Notes: generated by a model from the letters alone, not told the origin. Shown: positions 8,396-18,585, counted from the stretch's first letter. The stretch: 64,000 nt of DNA from Alphaproteobacteria bacterium (GCA_006226495.1 SBGU01000005.1:1-64000), one strand, 5' to 3'. Program-made: numbers and translations.

Positions 8396-10209
8396 GCGAT
8401 GGGCACGAAATCGAAGGCAATGGTGATGCGCGGTTCTGCCGACGTGAAGGGAATGGTGCCGTGCCACATGTAGGACGGAAACAGCACCAGGGTACCGACC
8501 TTCGGTTCTACAACCCGTGCTGGCGCAAGGTTTAGGCCCATTTCCGCAGGTGGTACGCCGAACTGGATATATCCGTCGGCTGTATTGCCGTGCCCGACTT
8601 CGGGCGGCAGCGCGATATAGAGGGCGGAACTGAACCAGCCTTCCGGGTGGAAATGGTTGGTATGGAAGCCCTGCGACCTGAGCCGGACCGACCAGGCCCC
8701 CTTGTAGGCAAAACCCTGTTGGCGGCGTCCCCAGAAGGGGTGGCCCGGTTCGTCAGGGAAATCGGCCAGCACATCCTTGATGGCTGCATCGATCTGGCCC
8801 CTGAGCGCCTGCAGCAGCGCATTTTTGCGCCGGAACAGGAAGCCGTTGGTCTGGGTCCCGCCCCTGAGGGTCTGATCGAGCGGATGTGCCTCGGTACGGT
8901 GCAACTGTTCAAGCTCGCCCCGCACGGCGGCGAAAAATTCTGCCGTGTCGGCATAGCCTGCAGGCGGCTCCACGGTCACGGGCCGGACCATGCGGTCATA
9001 GTCCAGCAGCCAGCGGGCACGGGTGTCGCCTGTCATTTCCCAGGCTGTGCCCCTGAAGGCCCAGGCGCGCTGGTCATAAGGATCGCGCGCGATCGCGAAT
9101 TCACACAAGGCATCGGCACGTTCCGGCATACCGGTCTTGATCAGGTGCTCGGCAAACGCAAGCCGGGGCGGCACGCCTTCCGTGTCCGCCTGCAGCAATT
9201 GTTCGAAACTGGTGGTCGCGCTCGAAGCCTGGCCAAGCGCCGACAGCGCGACAGCTTCGGCAAGCTTAAGGCGCGGGATAATGGCACAATGTTTCTGGGC
9301 CCGCCCCAGACCATCGAGGACATCCTCGAAACGGCCTTCATGGGCCAGGAGATCGAGATAACAGCCCCACAGGTGCGGCTCCGCCGGCTTTTCCGCAATC
9401 GCCTGCCGCAGACGCGCCAGATGATCGCCTTCCTGGCCGGTCTCCCAACGAAATTTCGCCCTGATATAATGGGTTTGCGGGTCGTGCGGGAAACGCCCGA
9501 CCGCGTCGTCATGCACCTTCAGCGCTTTGTCCGCTTCCTGGCTTTCATAATAACATTCAGCGAGATTGCGATAGATTTCCGGCAGGTGCAGGCCGTTCAT
9601 GCGCGCCTTTTCGTAAGCCACGGCCGCAGGCGCAAAGGCCCCGGCATCCCGCAACAGATCGGCGTAGGCGGCCCAGAGCCGGCCATGCGCGGGCGCGTGC
9701 CCGAGCCCGGTGCGGAAGGCTTCCTGCGCAGCAGCCAGGTTGCCGGCTTTTGCTTCGGCAAGCCCCAGGGCTTCCCAGGCGGTCGGCATGGCAGGTGCGA
9801 GCCGGACCAGTTGTCGGGCCGCCAATACGGCTTCCGGCGCGTCGCCAACATCCATGAGGGTCAGGGCCAGATTATACCAGCCATTGATGAAACCGGCGTC
9901 GATGGCCAATGCCTGGCGGTAAAGGCCGATGGCCTCGTCCCCGTGGCCAAGCGATCCAAGCATCTGGCCAAAATTGCCAAGGACCGCAGGCTGGCGCGGC
10001 GCGGCCGCGAGGCTGGCCCTGAACAGGCTTTCGGCTTCGGCAAAGGCACCGCGGCCACGGGCGGCCATGGCGAGGAGATGCAGCGCATCCGGCTGTTTCG
10101 GATCGGTCGTCAGGACCTGGCGGCACAGGGCTTCGCCTTCCGCGGTTCGGCCCGCCTGCAACAGCGTCATCGCCTGCCCCAGTCGGGCCGCAAGGGCCGA
10201 TGCCGTCAT
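8392..10209 (-). CDS. TPR-repeat 2OG-Fe(II) oxygenase family protein
   Basis: This protein of about 605 residues has many TPR repeats over about 1-400. Its C-terminal domain resembles the putative 2OG-Fe(II) oxygenases of PF13759. Visible motifs are HTNHFHPEGWFSSALYIALP near 520, the distal histidine in LVLFPSYMWHGT, and the 2-oxoglutarate-binding arginine in EPRITIAFDFV near the C-terminus. It is predicted to hydroxylate a substrate, perhaps a protein or peptide presented by the TPR array; the substrate is unknown. The start at 10209 (GGGGAGAA about 6 bases upstream) is preferred over an in-frame ATG at 10314 that would add an untypical 35-residue leader. The shared build (TPR plus enzyme) and its convergent position suggest it acts in the same process as the sulfotransferase. 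It diverges from the second TonB receptor. Confidence 0.85.
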   Translation of the reverse strand: MTASALAARLGQAMTLLQAGRTAEGEALCRQVLTTDPKQPDALHLLAMAARGRGAFAEAESLFRASLAAAPRQPAVLGNFGQMLGSLGHGDEAIGLYRQALAIDAGFINGWYNLALTLMDVGDAPEAVLAARQLVRLAPAMPTAWEALGLAEAKAGNLAAAQEAFRTGLGHAPAHGRLWAAYADLLRDAGAFAPAAVAYEKARMNGLHLPEIYRNLAECYYESQEADKALKVHDDAVGRFPHDPQTHYIRAKFRWETGQEGDHLARLRQAIAEKPAEPHLWGCYLDLLAHEGRFEDVLDGLGRAQKHCAIIPRLKLAEAVALSALGQASSATTSFEQLLQADTEGVPPRLAFAEHLIKTGMPERADALCEFAIARDPYDQRAWAFRGTAWEMTGDTRARWLLDYDRMVRPVTVEPPAGYADTAEFFAAVRGELEQLHRTEAHPLDQTLRGGTQTNGFLFRRKNALLQALRGQIDAAIKDVLADFPDEPGHPFWGRRQQGFAYKGAWSVRLRSQGFHTNHFHPEGWFSSALYIALPPEVGHGNTADGYIQFGVPPAEMGLNLAPARVVEPKVGTLVLFPSYMWHGTIPFTSAEPRITIAFDFVPIA

Positions 10210-10528
10210 GTCTGTTTCTCCCCGTCGCTCACTTACCTGCTTGTAGCCCACGCCCGGACACTTGGTCCAGCCCCGCAGGATAAAGCAGACGGCCCCATAC
10301 GCGGCACCGACCAAAACTATTTTCCGAAACCGGGGGTTTTCTTGGAAAACTTTATCTAAAACTTTGGTTTAGTTACATTTGTGCAACAGTCCATGCCAAT
10401 ATTAATCTTATGTTAATCTTGCCCTTTACTCCCGCGCACAGGGATTACACGCTATACGGACAACTAGGGTCTAGACGGCTGTCGGGGCTGGCAGTCGTTG
10501 TCGTAAAACTCTTGGGAGGAGTAAACCT
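10210..10528. other. divergent control region between TPR-oxygenase and second TonB receptor
   Basis: This 319-base region is A+T-rich between about 10310 and 10420. It holds a perfect TTAA-N7-TTAA box (10402-10416) and must contain promoters for both flanking genes. No open frame is credible. No -35/-10 pair could be fixed with confidence. Confidence 0.55.
10402..10416. promoter_or_regulatory. CtrA-type box TTAA-N7-TTAA
   Basis: The sequence TTAATCTTATGTTAA matches all eight fixed bases of the CtrA consensus TTAA-N7-TTAA known from Caulobacter and other Alphaproteobacteria. It lies about 115 bp before the second TonB receptor and about 195 bp before the TPR-oxygenase. Cell-cycle control by CtrA is an inference. 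Confidence 0.5.
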
Positions 10529-13500
10529 ATGAATAGCTCAGAGCTATTGAAGCGCCGGCTGGCTGCCGGGTCCGCTTCAATGCTGATCGCTGCTATGGGG
10601 CTGATGGCAGCACCTGCCGCAGCTCAGGACGCACAGACACAATGCGCGGCCGACCAGGTTATCGGTGAAGATGGGAAATGTGTTGACGAAGCTTCCGTCG
10701 AGGAAGTGATCGTAACCGGCTCCCGCATTCGCCGCAGCGAATTCACCAGCGCAAAACCGATCCAGATCCTGTCTGGCGAAACGTCGCGTGAACTCGGCCT
10801 GTTCGATACCGCACAAATCCTGCAAAGCTCGAACCAGAGCACGGGTCTGCAGATCGACAACACCTTCGGTGGTTTCGTTCTCGACAACGGCCCCGGCGCC
10901 TCGACCATCGGCCTGCGCGGCTTGGACCCCGAGCGGACGCTGGTTCTTCTGAACGGTCGCCGTATCGCCCCCGCGGGTGTGGGTGGCGCGCCTGTTGCGC
11001 CTGACCTTAACCTGATCCCCTCGATCATGGTTGACCGTATCGACCTGCTGCTGGACGGCGCCTCGACCATTTATGGTTCGGACGCTATCGCCGGTGTGGC
11101 CAACGTTATCCTGAAGAAGGACGTTGAAGGTTTTGATGCGGAACTCAGCTACAACGTTCCTGTTTCGGGCGGCGGTGAAGAACTGTCGGCCGGCCTGATG
11201 TGGGGCATCAAGTCCGACAAGGGCTCGTTTGTGATCGGTGCCGAATTCTATGACCGCAAGGCACAGAGCATGGGCGAAAACCCGTTCATGGGCGACTGCG
11301 AAGGCTTCTATTATGAAGACCGCAAGGGCAATATCCTGACCGGCAACCGGACCGTTGGCCCGGAAGAGTCGGATTACATGAACTGCGACATCTATCCGCT
11401 CACGAACCGTATGTCGATTCCGGTATTCTGGGGCAGCGTATACTATACACCCGGCTTCTCGAACACCGGTTATCCGGGCTTCACCGACGGTATTCCGAAC
11501 TTCTCCGAATCGGGCGTCGCGCTTGACTATACCGACTATTACGGTTCCGAATATCAACTGGTCCCGCACTGGGTGGCGGTTGACTCGGACGGCGACGGTG
11601 TCATCGATGCCGGCATCCCCGACCTTGACGGCAACGGCCTGAAGGACTTCGACTTCCAGAACCCGCTCTATAACTGGCAGCGGTCGGCCTATGCCAACTC
11701 GGGCGACTTCTACTCGGCGCTCCGCCGTGTCAGCGTTGTTGCGAACGGCGAATACAACCTACAGGACGACAACGACACGACCTTCTTCTTCGAAGGCCTG
11801 TATGCCACCCGGAAGAGCGACATCTTCAACCCGGGCGCACAGATTTTCGAAATCGTGCCGGAAGACAACCCCTACAACCCCTGTAACCCGGACTCCGAAC
11901 TGGGTACCGGTGTCGACTGTCTGGGCGTGATCGGCTTCCCGATCGGCGCCACCTATGTACAGCCGATCATCAACATCCGGGGCGACCGCGACTATTATGA
12001 CGTCAGCGTCTATCAGTATCGCCTGATGGGTGGCGTTCGCGGCAACATCGGTTCGTGGGACAAGCTGGGTGCCGGTGGCTGGAACTATGAAGTTTATGCT
12101 TCCTACAGCTACTCGCATGGTACCGACAGCCGCCAGGGCATCAGCGAGCCGCGCCTCCTGCAGTCGCTGGACGCCGAAGTTGATGGCAATGGCAATGTCG
12201 TCTGCCGCGACACTTCGGATGGCTGTGTGGCCGTGAACCTGTTCGGTTCCAACATCATGGCTGAAGGTGGTGGCACCCTGACGGACGCGGAAGCCAATTT
12301 CCTGTTCGTCGACCGCCGCATGGAAACCACGGTTGAACAGACCATGGTCAGCGGTTCGCTGCAGGGCGATCTGTTCCGCCTGCCGTGGAACGATGCCACT
12401 GTGCCGATCGTGTTCGGTTACGAGTTCCGCCGCGACAGCATCGCCTCGAACCCGAACGACGTAACTGCCGAAGGCCTTCTGTGGGGCTATTACTCCGACC
12501 TGGGCGCCGATGGTTCGCGTGACCTGCACGAGTTCTTCACCGAGACCGAAATCCCGCTGCTGCGCGGCGTGAAGATGGCCGAAGAACTGACGATCTCCGC
12601 GTCCGCACGCTGGACCGACGAAAGCTACTATTCGCCGGCCTCCACCTACAACGTGAACGGCGTGTATCGTCCGGTATCCTACCTGACCTTCCGCGGCAGC
12701 TATGGCACGTCCTACCGCGCGCCGAACCTGCGTGAGCGCTTCCTGAACGGCACCACGGGCTTCCAGACCCTGTCTGACCCCTGTGTGGTTCCGGATTCGG
12801 CACGCGACGGTGATCCGACCGATCCGACGGCACCCGATACCTACAACGCGTCGCAAGACACCCGTCTGCAGCGTGTTCTGGATGCGTGCCGTGCCAGCGG
12901 TGTAGATCCGACCGCACTGGGTCTCGACCCCGACTATATCAACCGTTATTCGGTTGAGGTCAGCACCGGTGGTTCGGAAACCCTGACCGAAGAGCGTTCG
13001 ACCGCCTATACCTATGGTATCGTCTTCGAACAGCCCTTCAGCGACAAGTTCGACCTGCGGTTCGCCGCGACCTACTATTCGGTCGACATCAAGGACGGCG
13101 TCAGCTCGCCGAGCGCCGCGTTCATGGTTGCCCGTTGTTACGACAACGTGGAATTCCCGAACGCAACCAGCGCTTTCTGTGACCGTATTGACCGTGGTTC
13201 CGATGGCCGTATCTCGGCTCTCGATGCTTCGTTCATCAACATCGGTCAGGAAACCTCGAAGGGTTGGGACTTCAACATCTATTACCAACAGGACTTCGAA
13301 GTCGCGAGCAAGACCCTGGGTGTGAGCCTCGACCTGCGTGCGATGAACCTGCGTGAACAGGTTTACTCGATCCTGGACGACACCACCGACTATGCCGGCT
13401 GGACCTTCGCACCGCACTGGCGCGCGACGGCTACCCTGCAACTGCGGTATGACGACTTCGGCTTCAACTGGAACACCCGTTGGATCGAAGGCGGCAAGGA

Positions 13501-13780
13501 CGGCGCTGCCGGTTCCTACCTCGCAAACGGTGCACCGTGTAAAGGTACGGGCGTAGATTGCCGTCCGGTCAACTACACCACCAACTACAATGTCCACAAC
13601 GCGTCGCTGACCTGGAACAACGGTGATTTCCGTGTTGCTGTCGGTGTCCGCAACGTGTTCAACCAGTCCCCGCCCAAAGTTGACGGCGCTGGTGTCCTGA
13701 GCGTTCGGAACGTCCCGATCGGTGTCGGTTACGACCTGTTCGGCCGCTCCGTGTTCATGACGGTTGGCAAAACCTTCTGA
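10529..13780 (+). CDS. TonB-dependent outer-membrane receptor (second, 1083 residues)
   Basis: This is a large TonB-dependent transporter with a signal peptide ending near PAAAQD (about residue 33). A short Cys-containing segment (CAADQVIGEDGKC) precedes the motif EEVIVTGSRIRR (about 59-70). A plug domain follows (IGLRGLDPERTLVLLNGRR, LDGASTIYGSDAIAGVANVIL) and then a long barrel ending in Phe (MTVGKTF). It is about 140 residues longer than the first receptor, with long acidic extracellular loops such as DSDGDGVIDAGIPDLDGNG, which resembles calcium-binding repeats. GGGAGGAG precedes the ATG. A secreted S9 peptidase lies 144 bp downstream on the same strand, a pairing that suggests uptake and trimming of peptides. 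The substrate is not known. Confidence 0.93.
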   Translation: MNSSELLKRRLAAGSASMLIAAMGLMAAPAAAQDAQTQCAADQVIGEDGKCVDEASVEEVIVTGSRIRRSEFTSAKPIQILSGETSRELGLFDTAQILQSSNQSTGLQIDNTFGGFVLDNGPGASTIGLRGLDPERTLVLLNGRRIAPAGVGGAPVAPDLNLIPSIMVDRIDLLLDGASTIYGSDAIAGVANVILKKDVEGFDAELSYNVPVSGGGEELSAGLMWGIKSDKGSFVIGAEFYDRKAQSMGENPFMGDCEGFYYEDRKGNILTGNRTVGPEESDYMNCDIYPLTNRMSIPVFWGSVYYTPGFSNTGYPGFTDGIPNFSESGVALDYTDYYGSEYQLVPHWVAVDSDGDGVIDAGIPDLDGNGLKDFDFQNPLYNWQRSAYANSGDFYSALRRVSVVANGEYNLQDDNDTTFFFEGLYATRKSDIFNPGAQIFEIVPEDNPYNPCNPDSELGTGVDCLGVIGFPIGATYVQPIINIRGDRDYYDVSVYQYRLMGGVRGNIGSWDKLGAGGWNYEVYASYSYSHGTDSRQGISEPRLLQSLDAEVDGNGNVVCRDTSDGCVAVNLFGSNIMAEGGGTLTDAEANFLFVDRRMETTVEQTMVSGSLQGDLFRLPWNDATVPIVFGYEFRRDSIASNPNDVTAEGLLWGYYSDLGADGSRDLHEFFTETEIPLLRGVKMAEELTISASARWTDESYYSPASTYNVNGVYRPVSYLTFRGSYGTSYRAPNLRERFLNGTTGFQTLSDPCVVPDSARDGDPTDPTAPDTYNASQDTRLQRVLDACRASGVDPTALGLDPDYINRYSVEVSTGGSETLTEERSTAYTYGIVFEQPFSDKFDLRFAATYYSVDIKDGVSSPSAAFMVARCYDNVEFPNATSAFCDRIDRGSDGRISALDASFINIGQETSKGWDFNIYYQQDFEVASKTLGVSLDLRAMNLREQVYSILDDTTDYAGWTFAPHWRATATLQLRYDDFGFNWNTRWIEGGKDGAAGSYLANGAPCKGTGVDCRPVNYTTNYNVHNASLTWNNGDFRVAVGVRNVFNQSPPKVDGAGVLSVRNVPIGVGYDLFGRSVFMTVGKTF

Positions 13781-13789
13781 TAAGCTTCC

Positions 13790-13815
13790 GGGCGGGGCCA
13801 CACGTGGCCCTGCCC
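13790..13815 (+). other. GC-rich hairpin between receptor and S9 peptidase genes
   Basis: A 12-bp inverted repeat with one G-U pair (GGGCGGGGCCAC with GTGGCCCTGCCC) lies 10 bases after the receptor stop. No T tract follows, so it may attenuate the transcript or protect the receptor mRNA 3' end rather than terminate fully. Confidence 0.45.
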
Positions 13816-13924
13816 GACCATTCCAGGCTCCGGGAGGTCAAAACATCTCTTGGGGCCTGTTCTTTTAGGGAGGACCGGCATAGGCTCATGCCGGGTGACC
13901 AAGTTCAGTCAGGGGTGACTTACA

Positions 13925-15856
13925 ATGTTCTTCAAACAGTTCACGAAAAGTGCGGCGCTGGTCCTGGGGCTGATGGCACCAATGCTGCCGACGCCGGCGA
14001 CGGCGGCGCAGGAAGCCAGTGTCGAAGACACTTTGCCCATCGACAAGTTTGCCATGCTGCCGGTGATCCAGCAGGTCAGCGTGTCGCCGGACGGCAAGCA
14101 TATGGGTGTCATGCGCGCCCAGAACAAAGACGGCAATTATATCATCGAAATCTACAAGACGTCGGACCTCAAGAAACGTCCGGTCCGTCTTGGCTCGGGC
14201 AAGATGGAATTCACCGGGTTCATCTGGGCAAACAATGAACGCCTGCTGGTCAACTTCCGCCAGAATATCCAGGCCGGCAAGGACAACTACTGGGCGTCGC
14301 GCTGGGCCAGCATGGGTGTGGACGGCAAGGGCCGCTGGGAATATCTGCCCGAGACCTCCTCGCTCAGCATCATCGATATCCTGCCGGACAACCCGGACGA
14401 GATCCTGATCAGCTACGACATGAACGATAACTATATCGACGATGTCGCCCGCTTCAACGTCAACACCGGCCGCACCGTGACCGTGATCCGCGGCAGCGAC
14501 AAGATGAGCGGCTTCTACACCGACCGCGAGGGTGAAGTGCGGGGTGCCGGCGGTTTTGATGTCGGCGAAAAATCGATCAAATATTATCTACGCGGCAAGG
14601 GCGAGACCAACTGGAAGCTGGTCAAGACCGTGCATTCCGATTCCGAGACCCGCGAAGATTTCGATATCCTTGGCTTTTCCTCCACCAACGGCGACGAAGT
14701 GTATGTGCGCGCCAACCAGGGAGAAGACAAGTCGGGCATCTATGTTCTGAACATCAAGACCGGCGAATATTCCGAACGCCTGTTCGGCCTGGCGTCGGTC
14801 GATGCCGGTGGCATCATCATGACGAACAAACCCGGTGACCGCGGTCGCCTGATCGGCTTTTCCTACACGACCGATGAAGCCAAACGCTACCTGTTCGATG
14901 AACAGGAAGCAGCGCTTCAGAAGGCACTTGAGGGTCAGTTCCCCGGCAAACGTGTGGTCATGACCAGCCGGTCCGACGACGACAATGCCATCGTGATCTT
15001 CACCACGAGCGACAAGGACCCCGGCACCTATTATCTTCTGAAGGACAAGTCCCGTCTCGATTTCCTGGGCACGGAATTTCCGCTCCTGACCGCAGACATG
15101 CTGCCGGACCGGACCTATACCAAATTCAAGGCGCGCGACGGCATGGAAATCCCGGCCTATATCACCAAGCCGAAAGGCGATGGCCCCTGGCCGGCCGTGG
15201 TGATGCCGCACGGCGGCCCCTGGTCTCGCGATACCGGCGGTTATGACGAATGGGCAGCCGTGCTGGCGAACCATGGTTATGTGGTCATCCAGCCCCAGTT
15301 CCGGGGCTCGCAAGGTTTCGGCCTTGCCCTTTGGAAAGCCGGCGATGCCAAATGGGGCCTCGAGATGCAGGACGATGTCGATGATGCGGCCATGCATCTG
15401 GTCGAGCTTGGTTATGCCACCAAGGACCATCTGGCCATCTTCGGCTGGAGCTATGGCGGCTATTCGGCGTTCGCGGGTTCAATGCGCGACAACAACATCT
15501 ACCAGTGCGCCATTGCTGGTGCCGGTGTCGCCGACCTGAAACGCCTGAACGCAGGCCTGCATGACAACCTGTTCCTGCGCAAGCTGCAACGCCCGACCAT
15601 CAAGGGCGTATCGCCGCTTGACCAGGTCGAAAAGGTGAATGTGCCGATCATGGTCGTTCATGGCGATATCGATCAGCGTGTGCCGGTCAGCCACAGCCGC
15701 GACTTTGTTTCCAGGCTGGAAAAACTGGGCAAAGACTATCGTTATGTGGAACTGGAAGGGGCGGATCACTTCTACAACACCCTGTACCTGCGCCACAAAC
15801 GCTCGCTTTACACCAACCTCCTGGATTGGCTGGACAATCACTGCGGCAATAACTAG
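13925..15856 (+). CDS. secreted S9 (prolyl oligopeptidase family) serine peptidase
   Basis: The 643-residue protein has a signal peptide (cleavage near ATAAQE, about residue 29), a beta-propeller-like N-terminal domain to about 380 and a C-terminal alpha/beta-hydrolase domain. The catalytic triad is visible: Ser509 in GWSYGGY, Asp583 in HGDIDQRVP and His615 in GADHFY. The oxyanion-region motif MPHGGPWSRD is also present. Family members cut short peptides, often after proline or at the N-terminus as dipeptidyl or acylaminoacyl peptidases; exact specificity is not readable. It should be periplasmic. It lies downstream of the second TonB receptor, separated only by a hairpin, so a shared role in peptide use is likely. 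AGGGGTGA precedes the ATG, and a bidirectional terminator follows. Confidence 0.92.
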   Translation: MFFKQFTKSAALVLGLMAPMLPTPATAAQEASVEDTLPIDKFAMLPVIQQVSVSPDGKHMGVMRAQNKDGNYIIEIYKTSDLKKRPVRLGSGKMEFTGFIWANNERLLVNFRQNIQAGKDNYWASRWASMGVDGKGRWEYLPETSSLSIIDILPDNPDEILISYDMNDNYIDDVARFNVNTGRTVTVIRGSDKMSGFYTDREGEVRGAGGFDVGEKSIKYYLRGKGETNWKLVKTVHSDSETREDFDILGFSSTNGDEVYVRANQGEDKSGIYVLNIKTGEYSERLFGLASVDAGGIIMTNKPGDRGRLIGFSYTTDEAKRYLFDEQEAALQKALEGQFPGKRVVMTSRSDDDNAIVIFTTSDKDPGTYYLLKDKSRLDFLGTEFPLLTADMLPDRTYTKFKARDGMEIPAYITKPKGDGPWPAVVMPHGGPWSRDTGGYDEWAAVLANHGYVVIQPQFRGSQGFGLALWKAGDAKWGLEMQDDVDDAAMHLVELGYATKDHLAIFGWSYGGYSAFAGSMRDNNIYQCAIAGAGVADLKRLNAGLHDNLFLRKLQRPTIKGVSPLDQVEKVNVPIMVVHGDIDQRVPVSHSRDFVSRLEKLGKDYRYVELEGADHFYNTLYLRHKRSLYTNLLDWLDNHCGNN

Positions 15857-15875
15857 GCCACAGCACTAGACAAGA

Positions 15876-15906
15876 AAAAGCCGGGGGCGACCCCGGCTTT
15901 TTTGTT
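15876..15906. terminator. bidirectional terminator between S9 peptidase and clpB
   Basis: AAAGCCGGGG and CCCCGGCTTT pair around a GCGA tetraloop, with A and T tracts on either side. It can stop the S9 peptidase transcript from the left and the clpB transcript from the right. Confidence 0.92.
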
Positions 15907-15926
15907 TTCAGGCAGGCGCGGGCCCG

Positions 15927-18524
15927 TCAGGCGGCGGCAGCCTTGCTGTCCGACACCTTGAGGCTGAGCGCCCCGTCCCCGGCTGCAACCTCGACCGTGT
16001 CGCCGGGTTTCACCTCGCCTTTCAGGATCAGTTCCGCCAGCGGGTCCTGCAGGTGTTTCTGCACCGTGCGTTTCAGCGGCCGGGCACCATAGACCGGGTC
16101 GTATCCGGCCTCCGCGAGCCAGGCGCGGGCACTTTCGTCCAGTTCGATCGCGATCTTGCGGTCGGTCAGCAGTTTCTTCAGGCGGGCGACCTGGATATCG
16201 ACAATGCCTGCCATGTGGCTGCGAGCCAGGCGGTGGAACAGGATCACCTCGTCCAGCCGGTTCAGGAACTCGGGCCGGAACGCGCCTTTGACCACATCCA
16301 TCACCTGGTCATAGACATCCTCGACCGGCTCATCGTCCTTGAGGCCGGCGATCAGGTGCGAACCCAGGTTCGAGGTCAGGATGATGATGGTATTGGTGAA
16401 ATCCACCGTGCGGCCCTGCCCGTCTGTCAGGCGGCCATCGTCCAGCACCTGCAACAGCACGTTGAAGACATCCGGGTGCGCTTTCTCCACTTCGTCGAAC
16501 AGCACCACCTGATAGGGCCGCCGCCGCACGGCTTCGGTCAGCACACCGCCTTCCTCGTAACCGACATAACCCGGCGGCGCACCGATGAGGCGCGATACCG
16601 CGTGTTTTTCCATGAACTCGGACATGTCGATCCGCACCATGGCCGTGTCGTCGTTGAACAGGAACGCAGCCAGGGCTTTCGTCAGCTCGGTCTTGCCGAC
16701 ACCGGTGGGGCCCAGGAACAGGAAACTGCCCATCGGGCGGTTCGGGTCCTGCAGGCCCGCACGGGCGCGGCGCACGGAGGCCGACACGGCTTCGAGCGCT
16801 TCACGCTGGCCGATCACCCGTTTGCCCAGTTCGTCTTCCATTTTCAGGAGCTTGTCGCGTTCACCTTCCAGCATCTTGTCAACCGGCACACCGGTCCAGC
16901 GCGAGACAACACCCGCGATATCCTGGTCCGTTACCTCTTCGCGCAGAAGCTGGTCGCCACCGGCTTTCGCAGCCTCCGACAGCCGGCGCTCGAGGTCCGG
17001 GATCGTGCCGTGCTGGATTTCGCCGGCCCGGGCATAATCGCCCCGGCGCTGGGCTTGCTCAAGCTGGATACGCGCCTGGTCCAACTGCTCCTTAAGCTGT
17101 TGTTCCCCCGCAATTTTATCCTTCTCGGCCTGCCAGCGTGCGGTCAGTTCCGCCGAAAGCTGTTCCAGGTCCGCCAGTTCCTTTTCAAGGTCGACAAGGC
17201 GTGCTTTCGAGCCTTCGTCCTTTTCCTTTTTCATCGCCTCGCGTTCGATCTTGAGCTGGATGATACGGCGGTCCAGTTCGTCGATTTCCTCGGGCTTCGA
17301 TTCGGTTTCCATTCTGAGGCGCGACGCCGCTTCATCCATCAGGTCGATGGCCTTGTCGGGCAGGAAACGGTCGGTGATATAGCGGTTCGAAAGTGTTGCA
17401 GCCGCAACAAGTGCACCATCCGTGATGCGCACGCCGTGGTGCAGCTCGTACTTTTCCTTCAGGCCGCGCAGGATCGAGATCGTATCCTCGACCGTGGGTT
17501 CGCCCACAAACACCGGCTGGAAACGACGCTCGAGCGCGGCATCCTTTTCGACATACTTGCGGTATTCATTCAGGGTGGTGGCACCGATACAGTGCAATTC
17601 ACCGCGCGCAAGTGCGGGTTTCAACAGGTTGGAGGCATCCATGGCGCCGTCGGTCTTGCCGGCACCCACCAGGGTGTGCATTTCGTCGATGAACAGGATC
17701 ACGTCGCCTTCGCCATGCGCCACTTCCTGCAGCACACCCTTGAGGCGTTCCTCAAATTCACCACGATATTTGGCGCCCGCGATCAGCGCCCCCATGTCGA
17801 GCGACATGATCCGTTTATACTTCAGGCTGTCCGGCACATCGCCATTGGCGATGCGCAGCGCCAGGCCCTCGGCAATGGCGGTCTTGCCGACACCGGGTTC
17901 GCCGATCAGCACCGGATTGTTCTTGGTCCGGCGCGACAGTACCTGCACGGTGCGGCGGATTTCCTCGTCCCGGCCGATGACTGGGTCAAGCTTGCCGTCG
18001 CGGGCACGCTGGGTCAGGTCCTGGGCGAAACGTTTCAGGGCGTCATAGGCGTCTTCGGCAGACTGGCTGTCGGCGGTGCGGCCCTTGCGGATGTCGTTAA
18101 TGGCCTTGTTCAGCCCCTCAGGCGACAGGCCGGCCTTGGCCAAAATCTTTGCGCTTTCGGCCTTCGGGGTCAAAAGAAGCGCCAGCAGCAGCCGTTCGGC
18201 GGTGACATATTTGTCGCCGGCCTTGTTGGCCACCTCTTCAGCTTTGGCAAAAACCTGCGCAGTCGCGGGGTCCAGATGCAACTGGCCGGCGCCCGAGCCT
18301 TCCACCTTCGGCAGTTTGCCAAGGGCATCTTCGACCAGCTTGTGGGCTTCTTCAGGGCGGCCACCGGCGGCGCGAATAAGGTTCGCGGCCAGGCCTTCCC
18401 GGTCGTCCAGCAGTACCTTCAGGATATGTTCGGGCGTAAAACGCTGATGCCCTTCACGGAGGGCAAGACCTTGCGCAGACTGGATAAAGCCGCGCGTGCG
18501 GTCGGTATATTGTTCGATATTCAT
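15927..18524 (-). CDS. clpB: ClpB disaggregase (Hsp100 AAA+ chaperone)
   Basis: The 865-residue protein has the full ClpB layout: Clp N-terminal domain (about 1-145), first AAA+ module with Walker [10 protein letters not shown], a long coiled-coil middle domain at about 400-525 ([19 protein letters not shown]), and a second AAA+ module with Walker [12 protein letters not shown]2-small domain closes the protein. It threads aggregated proteins through a hexameric ring together with DnaK. The middle domain separates it from ClpA and ClpC, and no ClpP-binding loop is evident. An RpoH-type promoter (18621-18648) lies upstream, so heat-shock induction is expected. A bidirectional terminator follows the gene. 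It is the last gene of the conserved minus-strand run but has its own promoter. Confidence 0.97.
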   Translation of the reverse strand: MNIEQYTDRTRGFIQSAQGLALREGHQRFTPEHILKVLLDDREGLAANLIRAAGGRPEEAHKLVEDALGKLPKVEGSGAGQLHLDPATAQVFAKAEEVANKAGDKYVTAERLLLALLLTPKAESAKILAKAGLSPEGLNKAINDIRKGRTADSQSAEDAYDALKRFAQDLTQRARDGKLDPVIGRDEEIRRTVQVLSRRTKNNPVLIGEPGVGKTAIAEGLALRIANGDVPDSLKYKRIMSLDMGALIAGAKYRGEFEERLKGVLQEVAHGEGDVILFIDEMHTLVGAGKTDGAMDASNLLKPALARGELHCIGATTLNEYRKYVEKDAALERRFQPVFVGEPTVEDTISILRGLKEKYELHHGVRITDGALVAAATLSNRYITDRFLPDKAIDLMDEAASRLRMETESKPEEIDELDRRIIQLKIEREAMKKEKDEGSKARLVDLEKELADLEQLSAELTARWQAEKDKIAGEQQLKEQLDQARIQLEQAQRRGDYARAGEIQHGTIPDLERRLSEAAKAGGDQLLREEVTDQDIAGVVSRWTGVPVDKMLEGERDKLLKMEDELGKRVIGQREALEAVSASVRRARAGLQDPNRPMGSFLFLGPTGVGKTELTKALAAFLFNDDTAMVRIDMSEFMEKHAVSRLIGAPPGYVGYEEGGVLTEAVRRRPYQVVLFDEVEKAHPDVFNVLLQVLDDGRLTDGQGRTVDFTNTIIILTSNLGSHLIAGLKDDEPVEDVYDQVMDVVKGAFRPEFLNRLDEVILFHRLARSHMAGIVDIQVARLKKLLTDRKIAIELDESARAWLAEAGYDPVYGARPLKRTVQKHLQDPLAELILKGEVKPGDTVEVAAGDGALSLKVSDSKAAAA

Positions 18525-18585
18525 GTGTCATCAACCCCATGATTGCGCCTGCCCTTCCAGGAAGCGGCAGACAGATACGGTACAC

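Noticed and set aside
16053-18542. 829-residue plus-strand open frame opposite clpB
   Set aside because: Antisense shadow; composition is Gln/His/Arg-rich without recognisable motifs.
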